Below, in pieces: positions 25,791 through 33,857 of a stretch of DNA of 64,000 nt. The position numbers and the translations under genes are program-made. Below the pieces are notes generated by a model, which was given only the letters and a program-made list of their open reading frames with translations, had not been told where the DNA came from and made no database searches. Source of the DNA: JAEXZL01 sp049943125 (GTDB lineage Bacteria > Bacillota > Clostridia > Clostridiales > Clostridiaceae); NCBI RefSeq assembly GCF_049943125.1, contig NZ_CP188040.1:2852001-2916000 (forward strand), read 5' to 3'. How positions within the stretch are numbered: the stretch's first letter is position 1; each line of letters begins with the position of its first letter.

Positions 25791-27644
25791 CCCATTAAAT
25801 ATCTCCTCAAAGTCATAAGCTTTGCTTGGTTCCCAGATGTAAAAGCCCATTCGAAAGGAGATTGTATAATTTTTTGTGTTTAGTTTATTATAATTATTTA
25901 TATAAGCTTGTACTTTTTGTGATATTGTGTGTATTTCATACTCCTCTTTCAGTGGAAGTAGAATATAAAATTCATCCCCCCCCAAACGGCAGCCTATAGC
26001 TTCTTTATCCAAAGCATTTCTAATACCCTGCCCTAAAATCTTTATGGCAAAATTACCTTCCTGATGACCTAAGGTTCTGTTGATATTTTTAAGACCATCA
26101 AGATTAAAAGCTAAGGCAGCTATTCTTTGTTTTTTTAGCTTTGCTTCCTTAAATTTTATGTCAGCTAACCGTTTAAAGCCTTGAAGGCTATAAAGATCTG
26201 TAAGGCTGTCCTTCATATAAATATCCTCTAGACGGTTTACTAATATACCAAAGTTATTAGAATCAAGAATACTTTTAAGAAGGCTGTTAACATTTCTCAT
26301 CCAGGTGAGAAAGTCAAAGCTATAGGATAGTTTATTGAATTTATAGGCTATAGCAATATAACCAAACTCTCTATCATTAAAATATAGAGGAGAATAAATG
26401 TACGCGGGAGCACCGTTTTCATTTAGATATTCAGGGAGGGTTCTTTTGCTGCTGAAGCTGCATTCTTGCAACCTTATTCCATCTCTAACCGCAAGCTTTA
26501 ATATCCTTGATTCCTCACTGAGATTATCATCCTCTTCATAAAAGGATATTTCCTTCAAGTTACTGTGAATAGAATTCCAATCATTATAAAGACATATATA
26601 CAGCTCTTTGCAGTTATCCAGCTGACCTACATATTTTTCTAGCATATCCATTCCCTTATCTATATCGGTGATACCTTGAAGTGCTGAAGACATATTAATA
26701 TCAGCAAGCATTGATAGCTCAGTGTTATTTATGTGGTTAACTAGTTTTTGAACATATAAGGTGGGAACTACCGAAGATGAAGGTTCACAGCCACAGGAAC
26801 CAGCATAATGAGGCTTTGCCTTTACTATAGTTCTAGCTGCCATAGGCTCACCATTAATCCCCTTAACTAATTCCTCAATTGCTGCATTGCCCATTTCGTA
26901 TATAGGGAAGGTTAAAGTGGTGAGAGTAGGAGAAAGATTTTGTCCCTCTTCTAACTTATCACAGCCTGTTATCATAATATCCTCAGGGATTTTATAACCC
27001 TTTATTAACAGCTGCCGCATCAGTGTAAGAGCCATTCTATCGTTATAGCATACTATTGCATCTGGTTTTATATCAGAGGCTAGAAAGCTGTCTAAGGCTT
27101 TTTTTATGGATTCTGTTGAGTAATCAGAGTTACTGTAATCTCTTGAGGAAACCTTAATATCATGTTCTTCCATAACTTGCTTATAGGCATCGAAACGAGC
27201 ATTAGAAAAAATCGACTCTTGTCCATTGCCCAAATAGCATATTCGTTTTGCCTTGTGTACTTTTATCAGGTGTTCAACTATATCACCTATAGCACTATTA
27301 TTATCTAAGGCTATCCTGGGAAAGAAATCAGACTTATGGCTTACTTCTATAACGGGACAATTAGATTTACTTCTTATTTCTTTTGATATCATATCTTTTA
27401 GTCCTGAAAGGAGATAGGTATTTGATGCAAAGACTATTCCAGAGTATTCCTGAAAGTTAGGGATTCTAAGAATGCTTTTTTCGCCTAAATCATATTTACC
27501 TAAATTTTCTCCTTCATTGGATGAGAAGATATCAACTAAATAGCCATACTCCATGGCTCTTGTAATTATTCCCTGACACAAGGCTTGCTGATACTTGCCG
27601 AAAAGGTGAGAAACAAAAATACATATTTTTTTTGAATAATACAT
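25758..27644 (-). CDS. Diguanylate cyclase with LacI-type sugar-sensor domain
   Basis: 628 residues. Residues ~1-280 are a periplasmic-binding-like fold as in LacI regulators (CIFVSHLFGKYQQAL, then AIVCYNDRMALTLM and ITGCDKLEEG) but without the N-terminal helix-turn-helix. A middle GAF-like region follows, then a GGDEF domain (~465-620) with intact active site RLGGDEFYILL. It should make cyclic di-GMP in response to a small ligand; no RxxD inhibitory site was noted. GGAGGT precedes the ATG. The last ten residues (AERAERAEKR) are encoded by the heptamer-periodic tract and replace the usual GGDEF end (ADxAMYxxK). It is convergent with the glycan operon. Confidence 0.85.
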   Translation of the reverse strand: MYYSKKICIFVSHLFGKYQQALCQGIITRAMEYGYLVDIFSSNEGENLGKYDLGEKSILRIPNFQEYSGIVFASNTYLLSGLKDMISKEIRSKSNCPVIEVSHKSDFFPRIALDNNSAIGDIVEHLIKVHKAKRICYLGNGQESIFSNARFDAYKQVMEEHDIKVSSRDYSNSDYSTESIKKALDSFLASDIKPDAIVCYNDRMALTLMRQLLIKGYKIPEDIMITGCDKLEEGQNLSPTLTTLTFPIYEMGNAAIEELVKGINGEPMAARTIVKAKPHYAGSCGCEPSSSVVPTLYVQKLVNHINNTELSMLADINMSSALQGITDIDKGMDMLEKYVGQLDNCKELYICLYNDWNSIHSNLKEISFYEEDDNLSEESRILKLAVRDGIRLQECSFSSKRTLPEYLNENGAPAYIYSPLYFNDREFGYIAIAYKFNKLSYSFDFLTWMRNVNSLLKSILDSNNFGILVNRLEDIYMKDSLTDLYSLQGFKRLADIKFKEAKLKKQRIAALAFNLDGLKNINRTLGHQEGNFAIKILGQGIRNALDKEAIGCRLGGDEFYILLPLKEEYEIHTISQKVQAYINNYNKLNTKNYTISFRMGFYIWEPSKAYDFEEIFNGAERAERAEKR

Positions 27645-27899
27645 CTATTACCTCCATTAATATGGAACATATAAGCAAATAAAGAATTTATTAACTCTAT
27701 TATAGTATAACTTTAATTAAAAGTGGAGTTCATATCTTAAAGGAGTAATACATTTTTAGAAAGGATAAATTATTTATTACTTAAATAAATGAAACTATTT
27801 TATCTTTGTAATCGTATTACTTATAGAACCATTATTTAAAGCATACATATAATAATAGGTCTATATATGGTTAAGAAATACAAAAAAGAGGTGAAAGGT

Positions 27900-28169
27900 A
27901 TGGGAGAACTAAGGGAGCTGCCAAACATTGGGACAACCCTAGAAATGAGGCTAAAGAGGGCAGGTATAGCTACAGCAGAGGATTTAATAGCCATGGGCAG
28001 CAAAGAAGCTTGGATGAAAATAAAAGCTATAGATTCCACTGCCTGCCTAAATACACTCTATTCTTTAGAAGGAGCCATCCACGGTATAAAATGGCCGGAT
28101 CTATCGGAAGGGGTAATGAATAGCCTAAAGGATTTTTATAAGAGTAAAATTGTGCTGATATTTAATTAA
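27900..28169 (+). CDS. TfoX C-terminal domain protein
   Basis: An 89-residue protein made only of the helix-hairpin-helix-like TfoX C-terminal domain (LRELPNIGTTLEMRLKRAGI, then EDLIAMGSKEAW and LYSLEGAIHGIKW). The N-terminal TfoX domain is absent, which is common in Bacillota. ATG 27900 is preferred over an ATG 33 nt upstream because GAGGTG lies 6 nt before it. Function is unknown; the fold suggests protein or nucleic-acid contact. Monocistronic with its own terminator. The 255 nt upstream, back to the divergent diguanylate cyclase start, hold no further gene. Confidence 0.85.
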   Translation: MGELRELPNIGTTLEMRLKRAGIATAEDLIAMGSKEAWMKIKAIDSTACLNTLYSLEGAIHGIKWPDLSEGVMNSLKDFYKSKIVLIFN

Positions 28170-28183
28170 TCCATAAGAAAAAT

Positions 28184-28217
28184 AGGATGTATCTCTAGCG
28201 GGGGTACATCCTTTTAT
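28184..28217 (+). terminator. Rho-independent terminator
   Basis: 8-bp stem AGGATGTA/TACATCCT (28184-28191, 28205-28212), then TTTATTATT. Confidence 0.8.
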
Positions 28218-28342
28218 TATTAAATTTTATAGATTTTGTAAACTTTTTTGAATTTTATCTGTATATATAGTAGAGGCTTCTTAAGATTTTGGCTTTTAAT
28301 GGAAAATATATGTTAAATTAATATTAAAATATCTTGTATATT

Positions 28343-28371
28343 TTAACATAAAATACAGTATATGCTATAAT
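28343..28371 (+). promoter_or_regulatory. Promoter of the transglutaminase gene
   Basis: TTAACA (28343-28348), 17-nt spacer, TATAAT (28366-28371) with an extended -10 TGC; 80 nt before the ATG. One of the best promoter matches in the window. Confidence 0.65.
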
Positions 28372-28450
28372 ATTTAACTATATTAAGTAAAAAATTCAAA
28401 AATATTATATTCTCTTTTAATATAAGGATTTTGTAGAAGGGAGATAAAGT

Positions 28451-29701
28451 ATGGCCGGTTCAACGATAAATCAAGATTCAAATAGATATAAAAGAAGAAG
28501 GAATAAGAAAAGAAAGATGGCCAGGAGGCTGTTTTTTATGGTCTTTATCCTGATAATAGCTGGTACTATTGGCTATTTTGCTGGTGAAAAGGCGGTTTTC
28601 GCTAGTATAAAGAAGGCGGTTGTTTTAGAAGTGGGAGAAGCTCCTGTAGAGCTTGGTTTATTTGATAAGAGCGGTAAGGGAAGCTTTTTAACGGATACCT
28701 CCTCAATAGATATGAATACTCCTGGTGAATATTCAATAAGCATAAAGAAGTATTTCTATACTGTTCCCTCAAGGCTCATAGTTAAGGATACTATAGCACC
28801 TCAGGGAAAACCAGTGGAAGTGACTCTTTGGAAGGGAGAAAGGGTGGAGGCTACAGCTTTAGTAGCTGAGGTTACTGATAAAACAGAGGTTTCTATAAGC
28901 TATAAGGAAGAGCCTGATTTTACAAGGGTAGGTAACCAGGAGACTGTTATAGTTCTTAAGGATGCAGGTAATAATATCACGGAGCTTGTTAGCAATATTA
29001 ATGTGTTAGATGATAAAGTAGCCCCAGTTATATATGGAGTCAAGGACATTATTACTGCTTATGCGGGAGATACTATTTCCTATAGAACTGATGTCACTGT
29101 GAAGGATAACAGCAATAAAGAGATAGAGCTTAAGATAGACAGCTCTTCTGTGGATAGCACGGTTCCTGGAAACTATACAGTAGTATATTCTGCCGAGGAT
29201 GGGGCTGGAAATAAGACTACTAAAAAGGCAACGGTAAAGATCATGGAGAGAAAGGTAACAGAGGATGAGGTTTACGCTCTGGCAGATAGTGTTCTTGAAA
29301 AGATAATTGATGACTCCATGAGCAAGGAGCAAAAGGCTAGGGCTATATATAGCTGGATTGAAAGAAATATTGGCTATGTAGGTAAGCCTACCAGCTTTGA
29401 CTGGCTAAAGGCAGCCTATGATGGCTTTACTAAGAAAAAAGCTGACTGCTATATATATTATTCAGTATCAAGAGCTCTTCTAACCAGAGCTGGTATAGAA
29501 AACCTTGAGGTTGTTCGAGAGGACGGAGGTCACTATTGGAACCTGGCTAAAACCGACGACGGCTGGTATCATTTTGACACTACTCCAAGAGCTGGTGGAG
29601 GAGAATTCTGCCTCTTAACCGATGGACAGCTTAAGTCCTATTCCGATAAGCATAAGAATAGCCATCTCTTTGATGCTGATAATTATCCCAGGACTCCATA
29701 G
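28451..29701 (+). CDS. Membrane-anchored transglutaminase-like protein with Ig-like domains
   Basis: 416 residues: a very basic cytoplasmic N-terminus (KRRRNKKRKMARR), one transmembrane helix (~24-45), two beta-sandwich domains of the bacterial Ig/HYR type (~110-190 starting TIAPQGKPVEV and ~190-270 ending GAGNKTTKKATVKIM), and a transglutaminase-like domain. The Cys-His-Asp triad is visible as Cys333 (KADCYIY), His361 (GGHYWNL) and Asp376 (YHFDTTP). It faces the cell wall; substrate may be wall protein or peptidoglycan cross-bridge, which sequence cannot decide. It is 47 nt upstream of the racemase and may be co-transcribed with the dlt-like operon. Confidence 0.85.
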   Translation: MAGSTINQDSNRYKRRRNKKRKMARRLFFMVFILIIAGTIGYFAGEKAVFASIKKAVVLEVGEAPVELGLFDKSGKGSFLTDTSSIDMNTPGEYSISIKKYFYTVPSRLIVKDTIAPQGKPVEVTLWKGERVEATALVAEVTDKTEVSISYKEEPDFTRVGNQETVIVLKDAGNNITELVSNINVLDDKVAPVIYGVKDIITAYAGDTISYRTDVTVKDNSNKEIELKIDSSSVDSTVPGNYTVVYSAEDGAGNKTTKKATVKIMERKVTEDEVYALADSVLEKIIDDSMSKEQKARAIYSWIERNIGYVGKPTSFDWLKAAYDGFTKKKADCYIYYSVSRALLTRAGIENLEVVREDGGHYWNLAKTDDGWYHFDTTPRAGGGEFCLLTDGQLKSYSDKHKNSHLFDADNYPRTP

Positions 29702-29748
29702 ACAACAGAAGTGATTCTATAAATTAGCAATAGGAAAAGAGGGATAGA

Positions 29749-30468
29749 ATGAAGACATTAGGAGTCATTGGAGGAATTGGTCCCTTAGCTACTGCATATT
29801 TCATGGAGCTTCTTGTAAATATCACTGAAGCTTCTGGAGATCAGGAGCATATTGATGCAATTATCTACAGCAGACCATCTATTCCTGATAGGACCAGCTA
29901 TATTTTAAAAAAGAGCAAGGAAAGTCCCGTAAATATGATGGTGGACATAGGGAAGAAGCTTCAGGAGCAGGGAGCCTCCTTTATAGCCATTCCCTGTATA
30001 ACTGCTCACAGCTTTTATAAGGAAATTGCTGAGGAGATAGAGGTTCCTGTAATCAATGCCTTAGAAGAAATAGCAGTATATCTTAAAGCACAAAAAATTA
30101 ATAGAGCTGGAGTTTTTGCTACCGATGGTACCTTATACTCGAAGTGTCTGCAGAGAACACTAGAAAGCCACAATATAGAGGTAATACTGCCATCAGAAAA
30201 ATCTCAGAGCTATTTAATGGAGATAATTTATAACAATATTAAGTCAGGGAAAAAAGTTGATAAAGATAAGTTTGATTATATAAAAGATGATATGGATAGA
30301 AAGGAAGCGGAAGTGATAATCCTAGGCTGTTCAGAGCTTTCCCTATTAAAGAAAAATAAGATCATAGGGCCAGGTTTTATTGATCCCATGGAGGTTCTGG
30401 CCAAGAGAGCTATTGAGCTTTGCGGAGGCAAGGTAAAGGAAGAATACAAGAGCTTAATAACAAAATAG
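29749..30468 (+). CDS. Aspartate/glutamate racemase family protein
   Basis: A 239-residue cofactor-independent amino-acid racemase: GVIGGIGPLATAYFMEL at the N-terminus and the two catalytic cysteines Cys83 (IPCITAH) and Cys194 (LGCSELS). It should interconvert L- and D-forms of an acidic or related amino acid in the cytoplasm. Its stop lies 11 nt before the adenylation protein of the dlt-like operon, so it probably supplies the D-amino acid that is loaded onto the carrier protein. Whether the substrate is Asp, Glu, Ala or another amino acid is not readable. Confidence 0.88.
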   Translation: MKTLGVIGGIGPLATAYFMELLVNITEASGDQEHIDAIIYSRPSIPDRTSYILKKSKESPVNMMVDIGKKLQEQGASFIAIPCITAHSFYKEIAEEIEVPVINALEEIAVYLKAQKINRAGVFATDGTLYSKCLQRTLESHNIEVILPSEKSQSYLMEIIYNNIKSGKKVDKDKFDYIKDDMDRKEAEVIILGCSELSLLKKNKIIGPGFIDPMEVLAKRAIELCGGKVKEEYKSLITK

Positions 30469-30479
30469 TTATGGAGGAT

Positions 30480-32006
30480 ATGAAATTGCAGAGAAATATT
30501 TTACAGTACCTTGAAGAAACTCAAAAAAGGCTGCCTGATAAGATAGCCTATGGAGATGAAAACAATACTATTACCTTTTCAAAGGTTTATGAGGAGGCTA
30601 GGGCTGTAGGGAGCTTCCTTGCTAATAAAGGCTATTATAAAGAACCCATAGTGATATTTATGAAAAAACAGCCAAGGACACTGGCAGCATTTTTTGCAGC
30701 AATTTATGGAGGCTGCTTCTATGTGCCCTTAGATGAAGAAATGCCTGCCTTTAGGATAGAGCTTATATTTGAAAAGCTTAAGCCTAGAGCAGTAATCTGT
30801 GATGAAAGTACAAGGGTGTTATTAAATGACTTTACCTTTAGTGGTGAGGCCTATCTTTATGATGAGCTCATTAATACAGAAATAAATCATAAAGCTTTAG
30901 CTACCATAAGAGATAAGGCAATTGATACAGATCCCATTTATATAGTATTCACCTCAGGGTCTACAGGGATACCTAAGGGAGTAGTAGCCTGTCATAGATC
31001 CGTTATTGATTATATTGACAATCTAATGGAAGTATTAAAGGTTGATGAGACTACTATTTTTGGTAACCAGACACCCTTTTATTTCGATGCCTGCCTGAAG
31101 GAGGTATTAGGAACTATAAAGTGTGGAGCTACCACTTATATTATTCCTAAGAGTCATTTTATGTTTCCTTTAAAGCTGGTGGAATTTTTAAATGAGTACA
31201 AGATAAATACCGTATGCTGGGTGGTAAGTGCTCTGACAATGATTTCCTCCTTTAGAGTATTGGAAAAGCTAATTCCAGAGCATCTCCATACCATAGCCTT
31301 TGGCAGTGAGGTATTTCCTATTAAGCAGTTTAACCTTTGGAAAGAATACCTGCCTAGTGCTAGATTTATTAACCTCTATGGGCCCACAGAAGCAACGGGA
31401 ATGAGCTGTTATTATGAGGTGGAGAGAGCTTTTAACCTGGAGGAAGTGATTCCTATTGGAAGACCCTTTAAAAATACAGAAGTTATTCTTTTAAATGATG
31501 ACAATAAAGTGGCCGTGCCAGGAGAAATAGGTGAAATTTGCATCAGGGGGACTTCCGTTACCTTAGGCTATTATAAGGATCAGGAAAGGACTGCTGAGGT
31601 GTTTGTGCAGAATCCCCTTAATGATAGCTATCCAGAGCTCATATATAGAACAGGAGACTTAGGAAGATACAATCAGTGGGGAGAGCTTATATTTGTTTCC
31701 CGAAAGGATTATCAGATTAAGCATATGGGTCACCGCATTGAGCTGGGAGAAATAGAGGCCAATGTTAATAGGCTGGAGGGTATCAAGAGCTCCTGCTGCA
31801 TCTATCATAAGGAAAGAGATAAAATAGTCCTTTATTATACTGGGGATATTGAAGTGAGAGCTTTAGTGGAGAGGCTTAAGAAAAAGCTACCCAGGTACAT
31901 GATACCAAATCACACAGAAGCCTTAGAAGTCATGCCCTTAACCCCTAATGGAAAAATAGATAGGGTTTATTTACAAAATAAATTTTTGAATAAAAAGGAG
32001 AAATAA
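30480..32006 (+). CDS. dltA: Amino-acid adenylation protein, DltA-like (D-alanine--carrier protein ligase family)
   Basis: A ~508-residue ANL-superfamily ligase: P-loop FTSGSTGIPKG, NLYGPTEATG, YRTGDLGRY and the catalytic C-terminal Lys in NGKIDR. It activates an amino acid with ATP and loads it on the carrier protein encoded next (3 nt downstream). The start is ambiguous: the only Shine-Dalgarno is GGAGG at 30473-30477, 2 nt before ATG 30480 but 8 nt before TTG 30486; ATG 30471 has none. Similarity to DltA is by motif and operon; its amino-acid pocket was not analysed, so D-Ala is assumed rather than shown. Confidence 0.82.
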   Translation: MKLQRNILQYLEETQKRLPDKIAYGDENNTITFSKVYEEARAVGSFLANKGYYKEPIVIFMKKQPRTLAAFFAAIYGGCFYVPLDEEMPAFRIELIFEKLKPRAVICDESTRVLLNDFTFSGEAYLYDELINTEINHKALATIRDKAIDTDPIYIVFTSGSTGIPKGVVACHRSVIDYIDNLMEVLKVDETTIFGNQTPFYFDACLKEVLGTIKCGATTYIIPKSHFMFPLKLVEFLNEYKINTVCWVVSALTMISSFRVLEKLIPEHLHTIAFGSEVFPIKQFNLWKEYLPSARFINLYGPTEATGMSCYYEVERAFNLEEVIPIGRPFKNTEVILLNDDNKVAVPGEIGEICIRGTSVTLGYYKDQERTAEVFVQNPLNDSYPELIYRTGDLGRYNQWGELIFVSRKDYQIKHMGHRIELGEIEANVNRLEGIKSSCCIYHKERDKIVLYYTGDIEVRALVERLKKKLPRYMIPNHTEALEVMPLTPNGKIDRVYLQNKFLNKKEK

Positions 32007-32009
32007 ATT

Positions 32010-32237
32010 ATGGAAGCATTATTAGATATTTTAAGAGATTTACATCCTGAAGTGGATTTTGAAAATAATGAGAGGCTTATTGATGACCATATATTAGATT
32101 CCTTTGACATAGTGTCTCTTATTGCTGATATAAATAATGAATTTGATATATCAATACCTGCGGAGGAGATAATCCCTGAGAATTTTAACTCTGCTAAGGC
32201 GCTATTTGCACTGATTGAACGACTAGAAGACGAATAA
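32010..32237 (+). CDS. dltC: Acyl/aminoacyl carrier protein, DltC-like
   Basis: A 75-residue four-helix carrier protein. Ser31 in LDSFDIV is the phosphopantetheine attachment site, with the DSFD pattern characteristic of DltC. It carries the thioester-linked amino acid from the DltA-like ligase to the membrane acyltransferase. It lies between dltA- and dltB-like genes, an A-C-B order unlike the usual A-B-C-D. Confidence 0.88.
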   Translation: MEALLDILRDLHPEVDFENNERLIDDHILDSFDIVSLIADINNEFDISIPAEEIIPENFNSAKALFALIERLEDE

Positions 32238-32253
32238 AAATAGGAGACAAACC

Positions 32254-33846
32254 ATGCTATTTACATCCTACAGCTTTATATTATTTATAATTTTGCTTTT
32301 TCTTTTGTATTATATAATACCTAAAAAGCTTCAATGGAAGCTGCTGCTTGTAGCAAGCTACTTATTTTATGCCTTTGCAGGGCCAAAATACTTAATATAT
32401 ATAATAATCACTACTGTTTCTACCTATATAGCAGCTCATAAGCTAGGCAAGCTTCACAAGGAGCAGGATGCCTACTTAAAGGAGCATAAAAAGGAGCTAG
32501 ATAGGGAAGGGAAAAAGGCTTATAAGGCTGTGATGAAGTCCAAGCAGTGGAAGTGGCTTTTAGGGACCCTTTTATTGAACTTTGGTATTTTATTTGTAAT
32601 AAAATATTTGAACTTTACTATTATTAATATAAACTGGGCTCTAGGTATTTTTGGAAGGCAGGGTGGCTTATCCTTTGTTACCCTGGCACTGCCTCTAGGG
32701 ATATCCTTTTATACCTTTCAGACCATGGGCTATATCATTGATGTTTATAGAGGAAAGTTTCCACCTGAGAATAATCTAGGAAAGCTTGCATTATTTGTTT
32801 CCTTTTTCCCTCAGCTTATTCAGGGGCCTATAAGCCGATACGATGATTTAGCTAAAACCTTATATAAGGAGCATCCCTTAGAATTTAAAAATATATCCTT
32901 TGGTATACAGAGAATTTTGTGGGGCTTCTTTAAAAAGCTGGTGATAGCTGATAGGATGCTCATTGCAGTAAAGACTCTCATGGGTGATACCTCCAGCTAT
33001 CATGGGGCCTTTGTAGTAGTATTGATGCTCTTTTATACCTTTCAGCTTTATGCTGACTTTACAGGAGGTATTGATATAACCATAGGTATAGCAGAGGTGT
33101 TAGGTATCTCTGTAAAAGAAAATTTTATGAGACCATATTTTTCTAAGAATATAGCAGAGTTCTGGAAGAGATGGCATATTACCCTTGGAACCTGGTTCAC
33201 CGATTATCTTTTCTATCCCATTTCTGCCTGGCAGCCTATGCTTAAGTTTTCTAAGTTTGCTAGGAAGAGGTTTGGAGATAAAATTGGTAAGAAGCTGCCA
33301 GTATATGCTGCCTCCTTTGCTGTCTGGTTTACCACCGGTGTTTGGCATGGCTCTAGCTGGAACTTTATAGTATGGGGCCTGGTAAATTACGCAGTTCTCA
33401 TGGGTTCTGAGGAATTAAAGCCCTTTTATCGCTGGTTCCACGAAAGGTTTAAGGTAGAGGGGAAATTTTATTTCAGGCTATTTCAGATAGTTAGGACAAC
33501 TCTCCTCATGAGTGCTATAAGACTTTTTGATGTTTATAGAGATGTACCTGCCACCTTCAGGATGTTTGGAAGTATATTTACCACCTTTAACTGGGGAGAG
33601 CTGTTTACTGGGAAGCTGTTGACCTTAGGGCTTACCCCAGGAGATTATGTAGTTTTAATTGCTGGCTTTATATTGATGCTCAGTGTAAGCCTTCTTCAGA
33701 GAAGGGGAAGCGTGCGGGAAAGCCTTGCGGCAAAACCTGTTCTAGTGAGAAATGCTTTAGTATATATGCTTTTTGTTGCGATAATTATATTTGGTGCCTA
33801 TGGAGTAGGCTATGACTCCTCGCAATTTATATATAATCAATTTTAG
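32254..33846 (+). CDS. dltB: MBOAT family acyltransferase, DltB-like, with C-terminal FIYNQF shuttle motif
   Basis: A 530-residue polytopic membrane O-acyltransferase. The MBOAT core is seen as FWKRWHITLGTWFTDY and the catalytic His in TGVWHGSSWNF. It takes the aminoacyl group from the carrier protein and passes it across the membrane. The protein ends after a last membrane helix in FIYNQF (residues 525-530). In canonical Dlt systems such a C-terminal Tyr hexapeptide sits on the microprotein DltX and is the transient acyl acceptor; in other systems it is fused to the MBOAT protein, as here, so no dltX is needed. ATG follows ATAGGAG by 8 nt. Confidence 0.88.
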   Translation: MLFTSYSFILFIILLFLLYYIIPKKLQWKLLLVASYLFYAFAGPKYLIYIIITTVSTYIAAHKLGKLHKEQDAYLKEHKKELDREGKKAYKAVMKSKQWKWLLGTLLLNFGILFVIKYLNFTIININWALGIFGRQGGLSFVTLALPLGISFYTFQTMGYIIDVYRGKFPPENNLGKLALFVSFFPQLIQGPISRYDDLAKTLYKEHPLEFKNISFGIQRILWGFFKKLVIADRMLIAVKTLMGDTSSYHGAFVVVLMLFYTFQLYADFTGGIDITIGIAEVLGISVKENFMRPYFSKNIAEFWKRWHITLGTWFTDYLFYPISAWQPMLKFSKFARKRFGDKIGKKLPVYAASFAVWFTTGVWHGSSWNFIVWGLVNYAVLMGSEELKPFYRWFHERFKVEGKFYFRLFQIVRTTLLMSAIRLFDVYRDVPATFRMFGSIFTTFNWGELFTGKLLTLGLTPGDYVVLIAGFILMLSVSLLQRRGSVRESLAAKPVLVRNALVYMLFVAIIIFGAYGVGYDSSQFIYNQF

Positions 33847-33857
33847 GAGAGTGACCG

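Noticed and set aside
27808..27820. Inverted repeat GTAAT-N3-ATTAC between divergent genes as an operator
   Set aside because: Too short and AT-rich to distinguish from chance.
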